Assembly: GCF_012027615.1 (NCBI RefSeq)
Contig: NZ_SNUT01000002.1
Location: 186,001-250,000, forward strand
Direction of reading: 5' to 3'
DNA: 64,000 nucleotides
Source of the DNA: Thermococcus sp. 21S7
Lineage (GTDB): Archaea; Methanobacteriota_B; Thermococci; Thermococcales; Thermococcaceae
Shown: one piece after another, positions 52,353-60,485 of the stretch
Position numbering within the stretch: position 1 is the stretch's first letter
Layout of the letters: every line of letters begins with the position of its first letter
Made by a program: the position numbers and the translations under genes
Notes under the pieces: model-generated
Told to the model about the DNA's origin: nothing
Databases searched by the model: none
What the model saw: only the letters and a program-made list of their open reading frames with translations

Positions 52353-52382
52353 AACCTTTGGTTCAAAAAATCTTTTTATTGG
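52353..52382 (+). promoter_or_regulatory. frh promoter with AACCTTTGGTT palindrome
   Basis: AACCTTTGGTT (52353-52363), identical to the hyd-strand site at 35236-35226, directly precedes a TATA-like TCTTTTTATTGG (52371-52382). Upstream TTT before AAC gives ATTn3AACn5GTT, one mismatch from the extended SurR consensus. Confidence 0.6.
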
Positions 52383-52426
52383 CTTGTTTGCAGGTCGAAT
52401 TGAGAAGGAAATCGGGGGAGATCATT

Positions 52427-53605
52427 TTGGGGGAAATTGAACTCGGCAAAGTCTGTCGAGTATCCGGGGATGCAAAACTTATAATGTACGAGGAGGGGGG
52501 AGAAGTCCAGGACGCCCTTTTCATATCCACCGCCCCAGTCAGGGGATTTGAAAAAATGGTCGTCGGGAAGAGCCCGTTCTTCGTTGTGGAGGCCGTCATG
52601 AGAATATGTGGCCTGTGCCATGCCTCCCATGGCATAGCCGCGGCGGAGGCCATAGAGGATGCAATTGGTGTGAAGCCCCCTAAAAATGGAGTGCTCCTGA
52701 GGGAGGCACTTGGGCTTATCAACAGGATTCAGAGTCATCTACTCGAATTCCTCATGGTGGTTCCTGACTTGGTAGTGCCTGAAGAGCGGGAGAATTTGAT
52801 CCTCAGGCTGATTGATTTCCACGCAAAAATCGGCGATTTTCTGCTAAAACTCGGAGGGGCCATGACCCATCCACCCAATCTCACGGTTGGGGGCATAAAT
52901 CCCGTCCCCAAGTGGAGCGTGTTCAATAACCTCAAGGCCAGACTACCCAGGATGCTCCGCTCGTGGGATGAGCTGGCACACCTGCTGGTTGACGAGGACA
53001 TCCAAACCGATGTCGCGATGGAGTTGAGGGAAAGGAAACTCGATAACCGGTATCTATCCAGCGGACTCTTCTACGGCGATAGATTCAACATCGATGTTCG
53101 TAAGATAAAGCTGATTCCATACTACGAATTTCGGAAAGATAATCCCGGCTCCAAGGAATCGACTACCATGATAGCGATGTACAAGGGAAAACCCGTTGAA
53201 GTTGGCCCCAGGGCCAGGTTGAGTACCTACAGGGAAAAGAGCTATTCAACGCTCTACGGCCTCCACACTGCGAGGGTTGATGACGTCAGCATTGCACTCC
53301 ATAGATTGAGCAGCATCCTGGATTCCCTTGATATGAAGGAGCCGTTCAGGAACCAGAACATTGTTTTTGGACCGGGTAAGGGTGTCGGTGTCTACGAGGC
53401 CCCGAGGGGAACTTTGGTGCATATTGTTGAACTGGGAGATGAGGGAAGAACACTCTATTCGAGGATAGTTGTCCCCACGATGTTCAATATCCCCGTCATG
53501 GAAGAATCCGTAAAGGGGTTAAGTGTTGAAGCTGCTGAGACCGTTGTGAGGCTTTATGACCCCTGCATTCCGTGTACAACACACGTTGCCAGGCTGAGGC
53601 GGTGA
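52427..53605 (+). CDS. frhA: Frh-type [NiFe] hydrogenase alpha subunit
   Basis: A 392-residue group 3 large subunit. RICGLCHASH and YDPCIPCTTHVARLRR keep all four metal cysteines, and the short tail after His is the protease target. The TTG start at 52427 (LGEIELGKVCRVSGDAKL) follows GGGGGAG. Frh enzymes of methanogens reduce F420; Thermococcales are not known to use F420, and in T. onnurineus the enzyme is reported to pass electrons to thioredoxin reductase. Confidence 0.93.
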   Translation: MGEIELGKVCRVSGDAKLIMYEEGGEVQDALFISTAPVRGFEKMVVGKSPFFVVEAVMRICGLCHASHGIAAAEAIEDAIGVKPPKNGVLLREALGLINRIQSHLLEFLMVVPDLVVPEERENLILRLIDFHAKIGDFLLKLGGAMTHPPNLTVGGINPVPKWSVFNNLKARLPRMLRSWDELAHLLVDEDIQTDVAMELRERKLDNRYLSSGLFYGDRFNIDVRKIKLIPYYEFRKDNPGSKESTTMIAMYKGKPVEVGPRARLSTYREKSYSTLYGLHTARVDDVSIALHRLSSILDSLDMKEPFRNQNIVFGPGKGVGVYEAPRGTLVHIVELGDEGRTLYSRIVVPTMFNIPVMEESVKGLSVEAAETVVRLYDPCIPCTTHVARLRR

Positions 53606-53609
53606 GACC

Positions 53610-54302
53610 ATGGAAAAGATTAATGTTCTCCACAGGGATTTTGGTGGATGTGCCGGATGCAGCGTGAGCATCGTGCGCGCATACCCTGAAATCAGGGATA
53701 TCGTTGAACTGGACACTCCGTATATGGTGGACAGGTACCCCCAATCGGACGGCTACAACGTTGCTGTCATCACAGGAGGAGTGTGCGTGAACGAAAGGGG
53801 AATACTGGATAAACTCAAATATATCAGGGAAATCTCCGATGTTGTCGTTGCCTACGGTTCGTGTGCCGCATTCGGCGGAATCCTGCGCTTCTGTCGCGGT
53901 GGCCAAGACCCCCGGCCGGACCACAGGAGCTTTCAGCCAATAAACAGCATTATAAAGGTTGATTACTCCATTCCGGGCTGTCCTCCAGCGCCGCTGATGC
54001 TCCAGTCATTTTTCAGATTTTATCTCAACGAGGACGAACGAAGACTGGAGCTTTTCAGAATCTGCGGAAGTATAAAGAAACTAAGCGGTTTTGACCTTTT
54101 GGATGATGTGGTACTTACCGGCCTCTGCATCGGCTGCGGGGCATGCGAACTATCCTGTCCCACCCATGCCCTCAAGCTGGTAGATAAACGGCCAAATCTT
54201 GTCCAGGAGAGGTGCATACGTTGCGGGACGTGCTATATTCGATGTCCCCGGGCCACTCAGATTTTAACACTTGGGGGTGGTTCTGATGATCAACGTTACT
54301 GA
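53610..54302 (+). CDS. frhG: Frh-type hydrogenase gamma (small) subunit
   Basis: A 230-residue protein. GGCAGCSVSIVRA, YGSCAAFGG and PGCPPAPLML hold the proximal cluster, and two ferredoxin motifs (CIGCGACELSCPTHA and CIRCGTCYIRCPRA) are at the C-terminus, as in FrhG. Overlaps frhB by 17 bases. Confidence 0.93.
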   Translation: MEKINVLHRDFGGCAGCSVSIVRAYPEIRDIVELDTPYMVDRYPQSDGYNVAVITGGVCVNERGILDKLKYIREISDVVVAYGSCAAFGGILRFCRGGQDPRPDHRSFQPINSIIKVDYSIPGCPPAPLMLQSFFRFYLNEDERRLELFRICGSIKKLSGFDLLDDVVLTGLCIGCGACELSCPTHALKLVDKRPNLVQERCIRCGTCYIRCPRATQILTLGGGSDDQRY

Positions 54303-55116
54303 CTCCTTCGTGGGGCACGTACTCAACATTTACCTCGCCAGGGCCACTGATAGGGAAGTCCTCAACACAAAAGTGGCAAGCGGCGGTGCCGTGACCGCCA
54401 TTCTGAACTACGCCCTTGACGAGGGCATTATAGACGGTGTTGTTACTGCAAAGAGAACCAACGGACTTGAGGGTAAAGCCGTGGTTGCAAGAAGCCGGAA
54501 AGAACTCCTGGCAACGGTGGGCAATAAATGGAGCATTGTACCCTTTGCATCCCGGATAAAGACAAAAATAGAGGAGAATAACCTCAACCAAGTTGCCGTG
54601 GTCTGTTTACCCTGCCAGGCACAGTTCTTTGGCCAGATGAGGGACTTTCCAATGCTGGAGACGGACTTCGGCGAGAGGATCAAATACATCATAAGCCTGT
54701 TCTGCATGGGCACCTTCGCCTTTGAGACCTTCATAAACTATCTGTACCTGAATCACGGCATAAAGGGACGAGACGTGAGGGATATAGTCCTCAGAGGAGA
54801 CGTTATAGAGGTCTACCACCCTGAGGGGATTCTGAAGCTCTCGATTGGGGAAATCTACAGGTATCTCCAAGTTGGCTGTTTGGTATGTACTGACTATACA
54901 GGCAGCTGGAGCGATATCTCCGCCGGGGTCATTGAGACGAAACCGGGTTGGACGATACTCCTTGCCAGAAATAAAAAGGCGGATGAGCTTATAAAAAATG
55001 CCAAAAAACGCGGCTATATCGAAGTTAGGGATGGGTCCCCGTTTATTGGGGAGGTGATCAATGGAGCCAGAGAAAAGCTCGCTCGATCTCAGAAGAATAT
55101 GATGTGCATGTTCTAA
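54286..55116 (+). CDS. frhB: Frh-type hydrogenase beta subunit, flavoprotein
   Basis: A 276-residue FrhB/FpoF family protein: VASGGAVTAILNYALDEG, VVCLPCQAQFFGQMRD, LFCMGTFAFETFINYL and CLVCTDYTGSWSDISAG. FAD and one [4Fe-4S] are expected; FrhB is where the external electron acceptor docks. GGGGGTGG precedes ATG 54286. The acceptor in this organism is uncertain. Confidence 0.92.
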   Translation: MINVTDSFVGHVLNIYLARATDREVLNTKVASGGAVTAILNYALDEGIIDGVVTAKRTNGLEGKAVVARSRKELLATVGNKWSIVPFASRIKTKIEENNLNQVAVVCLPCQAQFFGQMRDFPMLETDFGERIKYIISLFCMGTFAFETFINYLYLNHGIKGRDVRDIVLRGDVIEVYHPEGILKLSIGEIYRYLQVGCLVCTDYTGSWSDISAGVIETKPGWTILLARNKKADELIKNAKKRGYIEVRDGSPFIGEVINGAREKLARSQKNMMCMF

Positions 55117-55242
55117 CCCCTGTTCTTGGGTTACTTTCCTTTTTTGGGTAAATCTGTACACCGGTCCATGCATTCAATGGGTAGCTTCAGGAAAAAGATA
55201 ACGTTAAAAGTCTCCCCTTTCGTATCCTCTTCAGGTGGGAGC

Positions 55243-55416
55243 ATGGAGCGAAAGACGTTCTACAGAATCCTGCTCGTCGTGGTTCTTATCCTCACGGTCA
55301 TCTACACCCTCGGGATAATGGGCCTCATACCCTTCCGGTGGAGCTACTACATCACCATCTTTATGATAGCCCTCTTTTTGGCCCTCAGGATAGAGAGGAG
55401 AGCCTCCGGCCATTAG
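55243..55416 (+). CDS. Small two-helix membrane protein
   Basis: A 57-residue protein (FYRILLVVVLILTVIYTLGI, then YYITIFMIALFLALRIERRA). CAGGTGGGAGC precedes the ATG at 55243 and ACGTTAAAAG lies upstream as a possible TATA. Unknown function. Confidence 0.6.
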   Translation: MERKTFYRILLVVVLILTVIYTLGIMGLIPFRWSYYITIFMIALFLALRIERRASGH

Positions 55417-55456
55417 GGATTTAAGCGGATCAGGATGATAAAAAAGAAACCCTAAA

Positions 55457-55517
55457 CCTCTTCGCTGCTGGAGGCGGTTAACTCGCTGGAGCTTAACCAT
55501 CAAGCGCAGGGAAGAGG
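55457..55517. repeat. Nested inverted repeat in a convergent gap
   Basis: CCTCTTC (55457-55463) pairs with GAAGAGG (55511-55517), and inside it GGTTAA (55476-55481) with TTAACC (55493-55498). It lies between two convergent genes. The shape is that of a small RNA hairpin with an internal loop, but no ACA box follows on either strand. Confidence 0.4.
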
Positions 55518-55523
55518 TAAGCG

Positions 55524-56549
55524 CTAGTAAATGTCATCCTCCAGCACTAAGAACGCTGAGGAAACCTTAAACGCCAGTCCCTTGACCCTACCTTCCCTTT
55601 CAGCTGCCGCTATGCTTCTTCCAATCATCTCGGCTATTTCGGTGTCGCTCCACGACCTAGACTTCCTGGAGGCCCCGATGATGACCTTAAATTTACCTCC
55701 TTCCCCCGTAGGAACCCGGATCCAATTTACTTTGACTTTCTCGACCTCTGAAATCCTTTCCAGGAGGAACGCCTCCAGCATCCTTGCTGAAATCTCCTTT
55801 CCACCGCCTTCCTTGAGTTTTTCGGCAAGTCCCCCGATATCTGCCTCGCGGAGTATTTTCTCAACCTCCGCTTCCACCTTCTCCCTGTTTATTGCCGAGG
55901 TTTCCTTCCCACCAAGAGGCACCTTGAGAACCCTTCCTCCCCTAACGTGAGCGTGAGTCCATGGTGCCGAAACTTTCAGCACAGGTTTTCTTGAGGTCCT
56001 GGTCAGGTTGAACTCTCTGATCACAACCCTTGTGTCAAAGCCTGTCTCCCGGGATATGGCTTCAGACAGAAACCGTGCCAGCTCGGTTTTTTCTGCCTTG
56101 TCGGTTGAAAACGCCTCTATGTTGGCCTTAACTAAGAGAATGTACCTGCCGGTTGCGCCGTACCTTCTGGAGGCCTCCAGCTCGGCCTTTCCAACGGCGA
56201 CACCAAGGGCTCGGTATGCCTTTGACACGGCCCTCGGAAGGGCTTCTTCAAGGCGCAGGTAGATGTCGCTCGGGGCGTCGAGGGAGTATGAAAACTCCAC
56301 CGCCGTTGGAGCGTCCTTGGGTTCCTCCCCCTGGAGGTAGTCGAGAAACTCAAACTTACCTAGTTCCACTATCTCGACGTTTCTCAGCTCCTCGGGGGGC
56401 TCGGTGTATCTCTTCACAACCCTGCCGCCCCCGTGGAGGAGGATGTTCTCACCGGACGCTCTAACGAGAAGAAGCCTGTTCCCCATACCCTTGAGCCTCT
56501 CAAGCAGTTCGTCGAATTTAATCGAGTCGAGCGATTCGATCGCCCGCAT
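55524..56549 (-). CDS. Uncharacterised 341-residue protein
   Basis: Not recognised with confidence. The N-terminus (LLLVRASGENILLHGGGRVV) resembles DUF2226-type starts and the C-terminal third (KVKVNWIRVPTGEGGKFKVI, SDTEIAEMIGRSIAAAEREG) recalls the final domain of the protein at 60486, so the two may be distant relatives. No membrane segments or catalytic motif. Its promoter is in the 93 bases before 56643. Confidence 0.6.
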   Translation of the reverse strand: MRAIESLDSIKFDELLERLKGMGNRLLLVRASGENILLHGGGRVVKRYTEPPEELRNVEIVELGKFEFLDYLQGEEPKDAPTAVEFSYSLDAPSDIYLRLEEALPRAVSKAYRALGVAVGKAELEASRRYGATGRYILLVKANIEAFSTDKAEKTELARFLSEAISRETGFDTRVVIREFNLTRTSRKPVLKVSAPWTHAHVRGGRVLKVPLGGKETSAINREKVEAEVEKILREADIGGLAEKLKEGGGKEISARMLEAFLLERISEVEKVKVNWIRVPTGEGGKFKVIIGASRKSRSWSDTEIAEMIGRSIAAAEREGRVKGLAFKVSSAFLVLEDDIY

Positions 56550-56642
56550 GGTATCACCGTCAGTGTTATAGAACTGGAATATAAAACGGTTACCTCGGGA
56601 ATGTGTTGTGCGTTTCCGGGATAAATAATAAAAGTGGGCGAT

Positions 56643-58499
56643 TCAGCCCCCTGCCTCGGCCGTAGCGTTGCAGGCGAGCGGCTGGGGCTGGTAGTTGAAG
56701 ACGTCCGGATGCAGGTATTCGGCTATCTCCTCAAGGCCGTGGACTATCCTCGGGCCGGGCCTGACCACGAGGTTCTCATCGCTTAGGACGTAAACGTGTC
56801 CGTTCTTGACCGCATCAACCTCGGAGAGCGGGCCGGAGCATAGGTCCTCGGGCTTTATTCCTGCGTTCGGTGAGATTATAATGACCTCGGGGTTTCTGGC
56901 GATTATCTGCTCCTCACTCGCCGCTCCCCAGCCGCTTACATCGCCGAAGATGTTCTCTCCGCCGGCGAGGTTTATGAGGTCGTCAACGAAGGTTCCCGCC
57001 CCAGCCGTCCAGTAGCCGTTGTAGTAGCTGAGGATGAAGAAGGTCTCGACTTTCGGCTTTCCGGCGACCATCGCGGAGACATAGCTTACCTTGGCCTTCA
57101 TCCCGGCCACGACCGACTTCGCACCCTCCTCGCGGTTGGTTACCCTGCCGAGCAACTCGATGGCGTTGTAGATATCCGTGATGTTCTTGGGGTCGACTAT
57201 GATAACCGGGGCTATCTTCTCCAGGCTGTCGAGGATGTCCTTGGAAAAGCCGTCCGCCAGTATAAGGTCTGGCTGGAGCGATGCTATGGCTTCCAGGTTG
57301 GCGTATTTGCCGTAACCGCCGATTCTAGTGATGTTCTCCACCGCGGGCGGGAAGTCCTCGTAGTCGGTCACGCCAACGACTTTGTCGCCAGCGCCTATGT
57401 AGAACAGGCTCTCCGTTATGCTGGGTGCTAGTGAGACTATCCTCTCGGGCTCGCCCTCGATGGTGACCTCCCTTCCGGCGAAGTCCGTGACGGTTAGGGG
57501 ATAGCTCACCTGGAACGCATCGGGATGAAGGAGTTTTGCGACGGCCTCAAGTCCCTTAACAACGCGGGGGCTGGGATGTATCAGGTCGTTTTCGTTCTCA
57601 ATCATGTAAACCCTGCCCTCCTTGGCGGCCTTCGTGTTCGCCAGCGGGCCCTTGTAAACGTCCTGAACGCTCATGCCGCAGTGGGGGGTGAGCAGTATTA
57701 CGTCGGGGTCGCGCTCCAGAACCTGTTCGGGGCTTACCGTCGGCCATCCGGTGGTGTCGTTGAAGATGTTCTCTCCGCCGGCCAGCTCGATGACGTCGCC
57801 GATGAAGGTTCCGCCTCCGGCGGTCATGAGCGGGTTGTTCCAGACAACGTAGAAGACTCCAACCCTAGGCTCTCCCGCGACCATCGAGCTTATCGCCTTT
57901 ACCTCCTCCTGAAACTCGGCAGTGACTCTCTTGGCGCTTTCTTCTGCGTTGAAGACCCTCCCGAGGAGCTCAAGCGCCTTCGGGATGTCGTTCATGCCGT
58001 GGGGGTCAACGACCACGACCGGGGCTATCTTTTCAAGGTCGCCAAGAATGGCCGTCGAAAAGCTGTCAACGAGTATCAGGTCGGGGTTCAGCGACGCTAT
58101 GACCTCAAGGTTCGCGTACTTTCCGTAGCCGCCTATTCTCGTAACGTTCGCAACCTCCGGAGGAAAATCGTCGAAGTCGGTGACTCCGGCAACCCTGTCG
58201 AAGAGACCCAGGTAGTAAAGGTCTTCGGTTATGCTTGGGGCTATGGTGACGACGCGCTTGGGTTCTGATTCTATCGTGACGGTTCTATTGGCAAAATCGG
58301 TGATGGTGATGGGGTAGTGGCTCTCTACGGAGGATGTCGTCGTTTCCGGCGAAGCGCTTGAAGTCGTCGTGGTAAGCGGCGAGGGGCTCTTGCTGGGAGT
58401 TCCGCTGCTCGTGGTTGTGGTTGCATTTCCGCCGATACAGCCAGCGGCCACAACGGCTCCCAGCATGAGAATCATGAGCAAAACGGCGGTCTTCTTCAT
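56643..58499 (-). CDS. Lipoprotein with two tandem BtuF/TroA-like binding domains
   Basis: A 618-residue protein. A signal peptide ends in a lipobox (MLGAVVAAGCIGG), followed by a Thr/Ser linker. Two ~270-residue helical-backbone binding domains follow, with matching landmarks: VVTIAPSITEDLYYLGLFDR and IVSLAPSITESLFYIGAGDK; TRIGGYGKYANLE in both. This is the fold that binds vitamin B12, haem or metal-siderophores for ABC importers. No permease or ATPase gene is nearby. ATG 58499 follows AGGTGATG. The duplication may raise capacity or bind two ligands. Confidence 0.88.
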   Translation of the reverse strand: MKKTAVLLMILMLGAVVAAGCIGGNATTTTSSGTPSKSPSPLTTTTSSASPETTTSSVESHYPITITDFANRTVTIESEPKRVVTIAPSITEDLYYLGLFDRVAGVTDFDDFPPEVANVTRIGGYGKYANLEVIASLNPDLILVDSFSTAILGDLEKIAPVVVVDPHGMNDIPKALELLGRVFNAEESAKRVTAEFQEEVKAISSMVAGEPRVGVFYVVWNNPLMTAGGGTFIGDVIELAGGENIFNDTTGWPTVSPEQVLERDPDVILLTPHCGMSVQDVYKGPLANTKAAKEGRVYMIENENDLIHPSPRVVKGLEAVAKLLHPDAFQVSYPLTVTDFAGREVTIEGEPERIVSLAPSITESLFYIGAGDKVVGVTDYEDFPPAVENITRIGGYGKYANLEAIASLQPDLILADGFSKDILDSLEKIAPVIIVDPKNITDIYNAIELLGRVTNREEGAKSVVAGMKAKVSYVSAMVAGKPKVETFFILSYYNGYWTAGAGTFVDDLINLAGGENIFGDVSGWGAASEEQIIARNPEVIIISPNAGIKPEDLCSGPLSEVDAVKNGHVYVLSDENLVVRPGPRIVHGLEEIAEYLHPDVFNYQPQPLACNATAEAGG

Positions 58500-58619
58500 G
58501 CGCATCACCTGGATTATTTGTCCATCACTGATTTGGCCGAGGGTATATAAAGTTGTTGGATATTTTTTCCATCTGGCCCCTCCCAGCCCCTAAGGGCGGA
58601 GCCTGTGGGAAGAAAAAAG

Positions 58620-59192
58620 TCATCCAGCCCCTTTTCCAATTCGGAATATGTCCACACGGGTTATGATGCCCGCTATCTTCCCCTCCTTGTTTTGAACGAG
58701 AACCGCAGGGTGCTCCTCAAGCAGGTACTTAACGACCTCAAGGTCTTCGTCCTCGTTGACTATTGGGAAAGGCTCCTCCATTACCTCCATGACCTTCCGG
58801 TCGTAGATGTCCTCGTACTCAAGGCTCTGCCTGACCAGTGTCCGCTCCGTCACCGAACCAACGACCTTGTTACCCGTGATAACCGGAATCTGGGAGATGT
58901 TGTGCTCGTTCATTATCTTTATGACGTTCTCGACGAGCTCGTAGGGCTTGACCGAAATAACCGGGGAGGACATGACGTCTCTCGCCTTTAGTTGGGCGTT
59001 CTTGCATTCCAGCAGAGCCTGAAGAATTCGATTGAAGGTTGAGAGCCTCGGGTCAACCTTCCCCGCCTCAAGTTTGGCGATGTAAGCCTGGGTCACACCG
59101 GCTTTCTTCGCGAGTTCCTCCTGGGTTATGTCGAGTTCCTTCCTGATTCGTCTTATCTCCCTCGGGTCTATCGGGCGGGGGATTATCACCAT
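58620..59192 (-). CDS. HTH-CBS domain regulator
   Basis: A 190-residue protein. Residues 1-60 are an XRE-type HTH (LDITQEELAKKAGVTQAYIA, KLEAGKVDPRLSTFNRILQA). Two CBS repeats follow (VMSSPVISVKPYELVENVIK and KVMEVMEEPFPIVNEDEDLE), a domain pair that binds adenosyl ligands. It probably senses energy state and controls transcription. TATA (CTTATAACC, ~59226-59234 minus) lies close upstream. Confidence 0.88.
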   Translation of the reverse strand: MVIIPRPIDPREIRRIRKELDITQEELAKKAGVTQAYIAKLEAGKVDPRLSTFNRILQALLECKNAQLKARDVMSSPVISVKPYELVENVIKIMNEHNISQIPVITGNKVVGSVTERTLVRQSLEYEDIYDRKVMEVMEEPFPIVNEDEDLEVVKYLLEEHPAVLVQNKEGKIAGIITRVDIFRIGKGAG

Positions 59193-59260
59193 ACATAACC
59201 ACCAGTTATTTACTTCAGTCTTGAAGGTTATAAGCCTTCCTCAGAAGTGCATCGAATTGT

Positions 59261-59436
59261 GGGCCGGGTACAGAGGCCCGCGTTCATTCGCTCGCGCGGG
59301 TGGATGCTCCCGGCCCTGTGGGCTCGGCGTGAGCACGCTCCGCTCACGGAACCCGATACCTCGCGGAGGCGGGTTGACCGAGCCCATGAGGAGACGCATT
59401 GTCCCCTCACTGTCGGCGGTTTGTTCTATGGCCGAC
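59261..59436 (-). ncRNA. Highly structured RNA candidate, unknown family
   Basis: A GC-rich 176-base intergenic stretch with at least seven helices: 59261-59268 with 59309-59316, enclosing 59277-59282 with 59295-59300; 59320-59327 with 59378-59385, enclosing 59328-59334 with 59342-59348 and 59350-59355 with 59370-59375 (itself capped by CCTC/GAGG at 59359-59369); 59388-59395 with 59401-59408; 59412-59417 with 59431-59436. Nearly all pairs are Watson-Crick. A TATA (GTTTTTAAGG) at 59448-59439 points to the minus strand. No protein frame is convincing. It could be one of the high-GC RNAs (Hgc) found in hyperthermophiles, or new. Confidence 0.65.
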
Positions 59437-59438
59437 CA

Positions 59439-59448
59439 CCTTAAAAAC
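59439..59448 (-). promoter_or_regulatory. TATA box of the structured RNA
   Basis: Minus-strand GTTTTTAAGG at the edge of the structured stretch, overlapping nothing but the last bases before the DMT transporter stop. Predicts a start near 59415-59420. Confidence 0.5.
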
Positions 59449-59455
59449 CTGAGCC

Positions 59456-60325
59456 TCATGCCGTCGAGATGAGTATCACTCCGAGAACCGCCAGGACGAG
59501 GCCCTCCAGTATCTTCTTGTTCGGCGGCTCCCTCAGGAGGGCTATGGCTAGGGCGGAGGCTATTATCGGGTTCACCGCGGATACAGGGGCGGCTATCTGG
59601 GAGCCCACCTGGTTTATTGAGTATACGAAGAGGTACTGGCCGAGCATTAGACCAGTAACTGCCGCGCCGATGAGAAGAAGGGCCTCCTTCAGGGTTATCC
59701 TCCTCACCTCTGCCCCGTACTTGGGCAGGAAGAGGGAGACTCCAACCGCCGCGAACATCATCCTTATCCCTGCTAGGGGAAGGACGTCTATGCTACTCGT
59801 CAGCCAGTCCATAGTCAGGATTGCAAAGCTCCATGAGAGCGGGGCGAGGAGCGCGAATACGAATCCCTTGGGATCAATCCTCTCTTCCTCCTCCGCCCGT
59901 CGGACAACCACTATGGCTGTGACGACGAGAACTGCCCCGATTATCACCTGGGGGCTTATCCTCCTGCCTAGGAAAAGGAACGCCCATAGTATGGCCCAGA
60001 GGGGGTACGTGGAGGTTATTGGGACCGTCCTTGAGACGCCCATCATCTTGAGAGCGTTGAGGTAGAAGTAATCACCGATAACGAAGCCAAAGAGACCCGA
60101 AACGAAGGCGACCGCCAGGAGGGTCGGGGAGAGCTGGGCTATCTGGGAGAAAGTGCCGTTTATCCAGAACACAACGGCGAACATCACCGCAACGGCATAG
60201 AGCCGAAATATGTTGGCAGCGACGGGGCTTTTTTCCCTCATGCCGACTTTTATCAGTATGGTGGAGGCCGCCCATGAAACGGCAGAGCCCAGCGCAGCCA
60301 GAACACCGAGGATTACGCCGTCCAT
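59456..60325 (-). CDS. EamA/DMT-family transporter
   Basis: A 289-residue protein with ten membrane helices in two EamA repeats (ALGSAVSWAASTILIKVGMR and LLAPLSWSFAILTMDWLTSS begin the halves). The DMT superfamily exports or imports small metabolites such as amino acids or nucleotide sugars; the substrate is not predictable. It begins at ATG 60325. Its promoter (GTTTTTAAGCTAAAC on the minus strand, ~60340-60355) is in the gap that also holds a sRNA gene. Confidence 0.88.
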   Translation of the reverse strand: MDGVILGVLAALGSAVSWAASTILIKVGMREKSPVAANIFRLYAVAVMFAVVFWINGTFSQIAQLSPTLLAVAFVSGLFGFVIGDYFYLNALKMMGVSRTVPITSTYPLWAILWAFLFLGRRISPQVIIGAVLVVTAIVVVRRAEEEERIDPKGFVFALLAPLSWSFAILTMDWLTSSIDVLPLAGIRMMFAAVGVSLFLPKYGAEVRRITLKEALLLIGAAVTGLMLGQYLFVYSINQVGSQIAAPVSAVNPIIASALAIALLREPPNKKILEGLVLAVLGVILISTA

Positions 60326-60386
60326 GTGAGAACGGGTGGCGTTTAGCTTAAAAACTTAACGTTTCTATAAATGTCGACATGACAAT

Positions 60387-60396
60387 ATTTTTATAC
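60387..60396 (+). promoter_or_regulatory. TATA box of the box C/D sRNA at 60415
   Basis: ATTTTTATAC lies ~25 bases before the inferred 5' end of the sRNA on the plus strand. Confidence 0.5.
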
Positions 60397-60414
60397 ATCC
60401 GCGACTCTAGTTTG

Positions 60415-60476
60415 GGCAAATGATGACCTCGGCAGAACTGACGTCAGGATGATGACGATCTTGAGTGCTGATTAAT
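60415..60476 (+). ncRNA. Box C/D guide sRNA
   Basis: All four boxes are canonical: C ATGATGA (60420-60426), D' CTGA (60438-60441), C' ATGATGA (60449-60455), D CTGA (60468-60471). The guides are CCTCGGCAGAA and CGATCTTGAGTG, 11-12 bases, and the C'-D' spacer is 7 bases. This is the classic archaeal symmetric sRNP layout, with L7Ae, Nop5 and fibrillarin directing 2'-O-methylation at the fifth base from each D box. Targets were not searched. Confidence 0.9.
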
Positions 60477-60485
60477 AAAAAGAAA

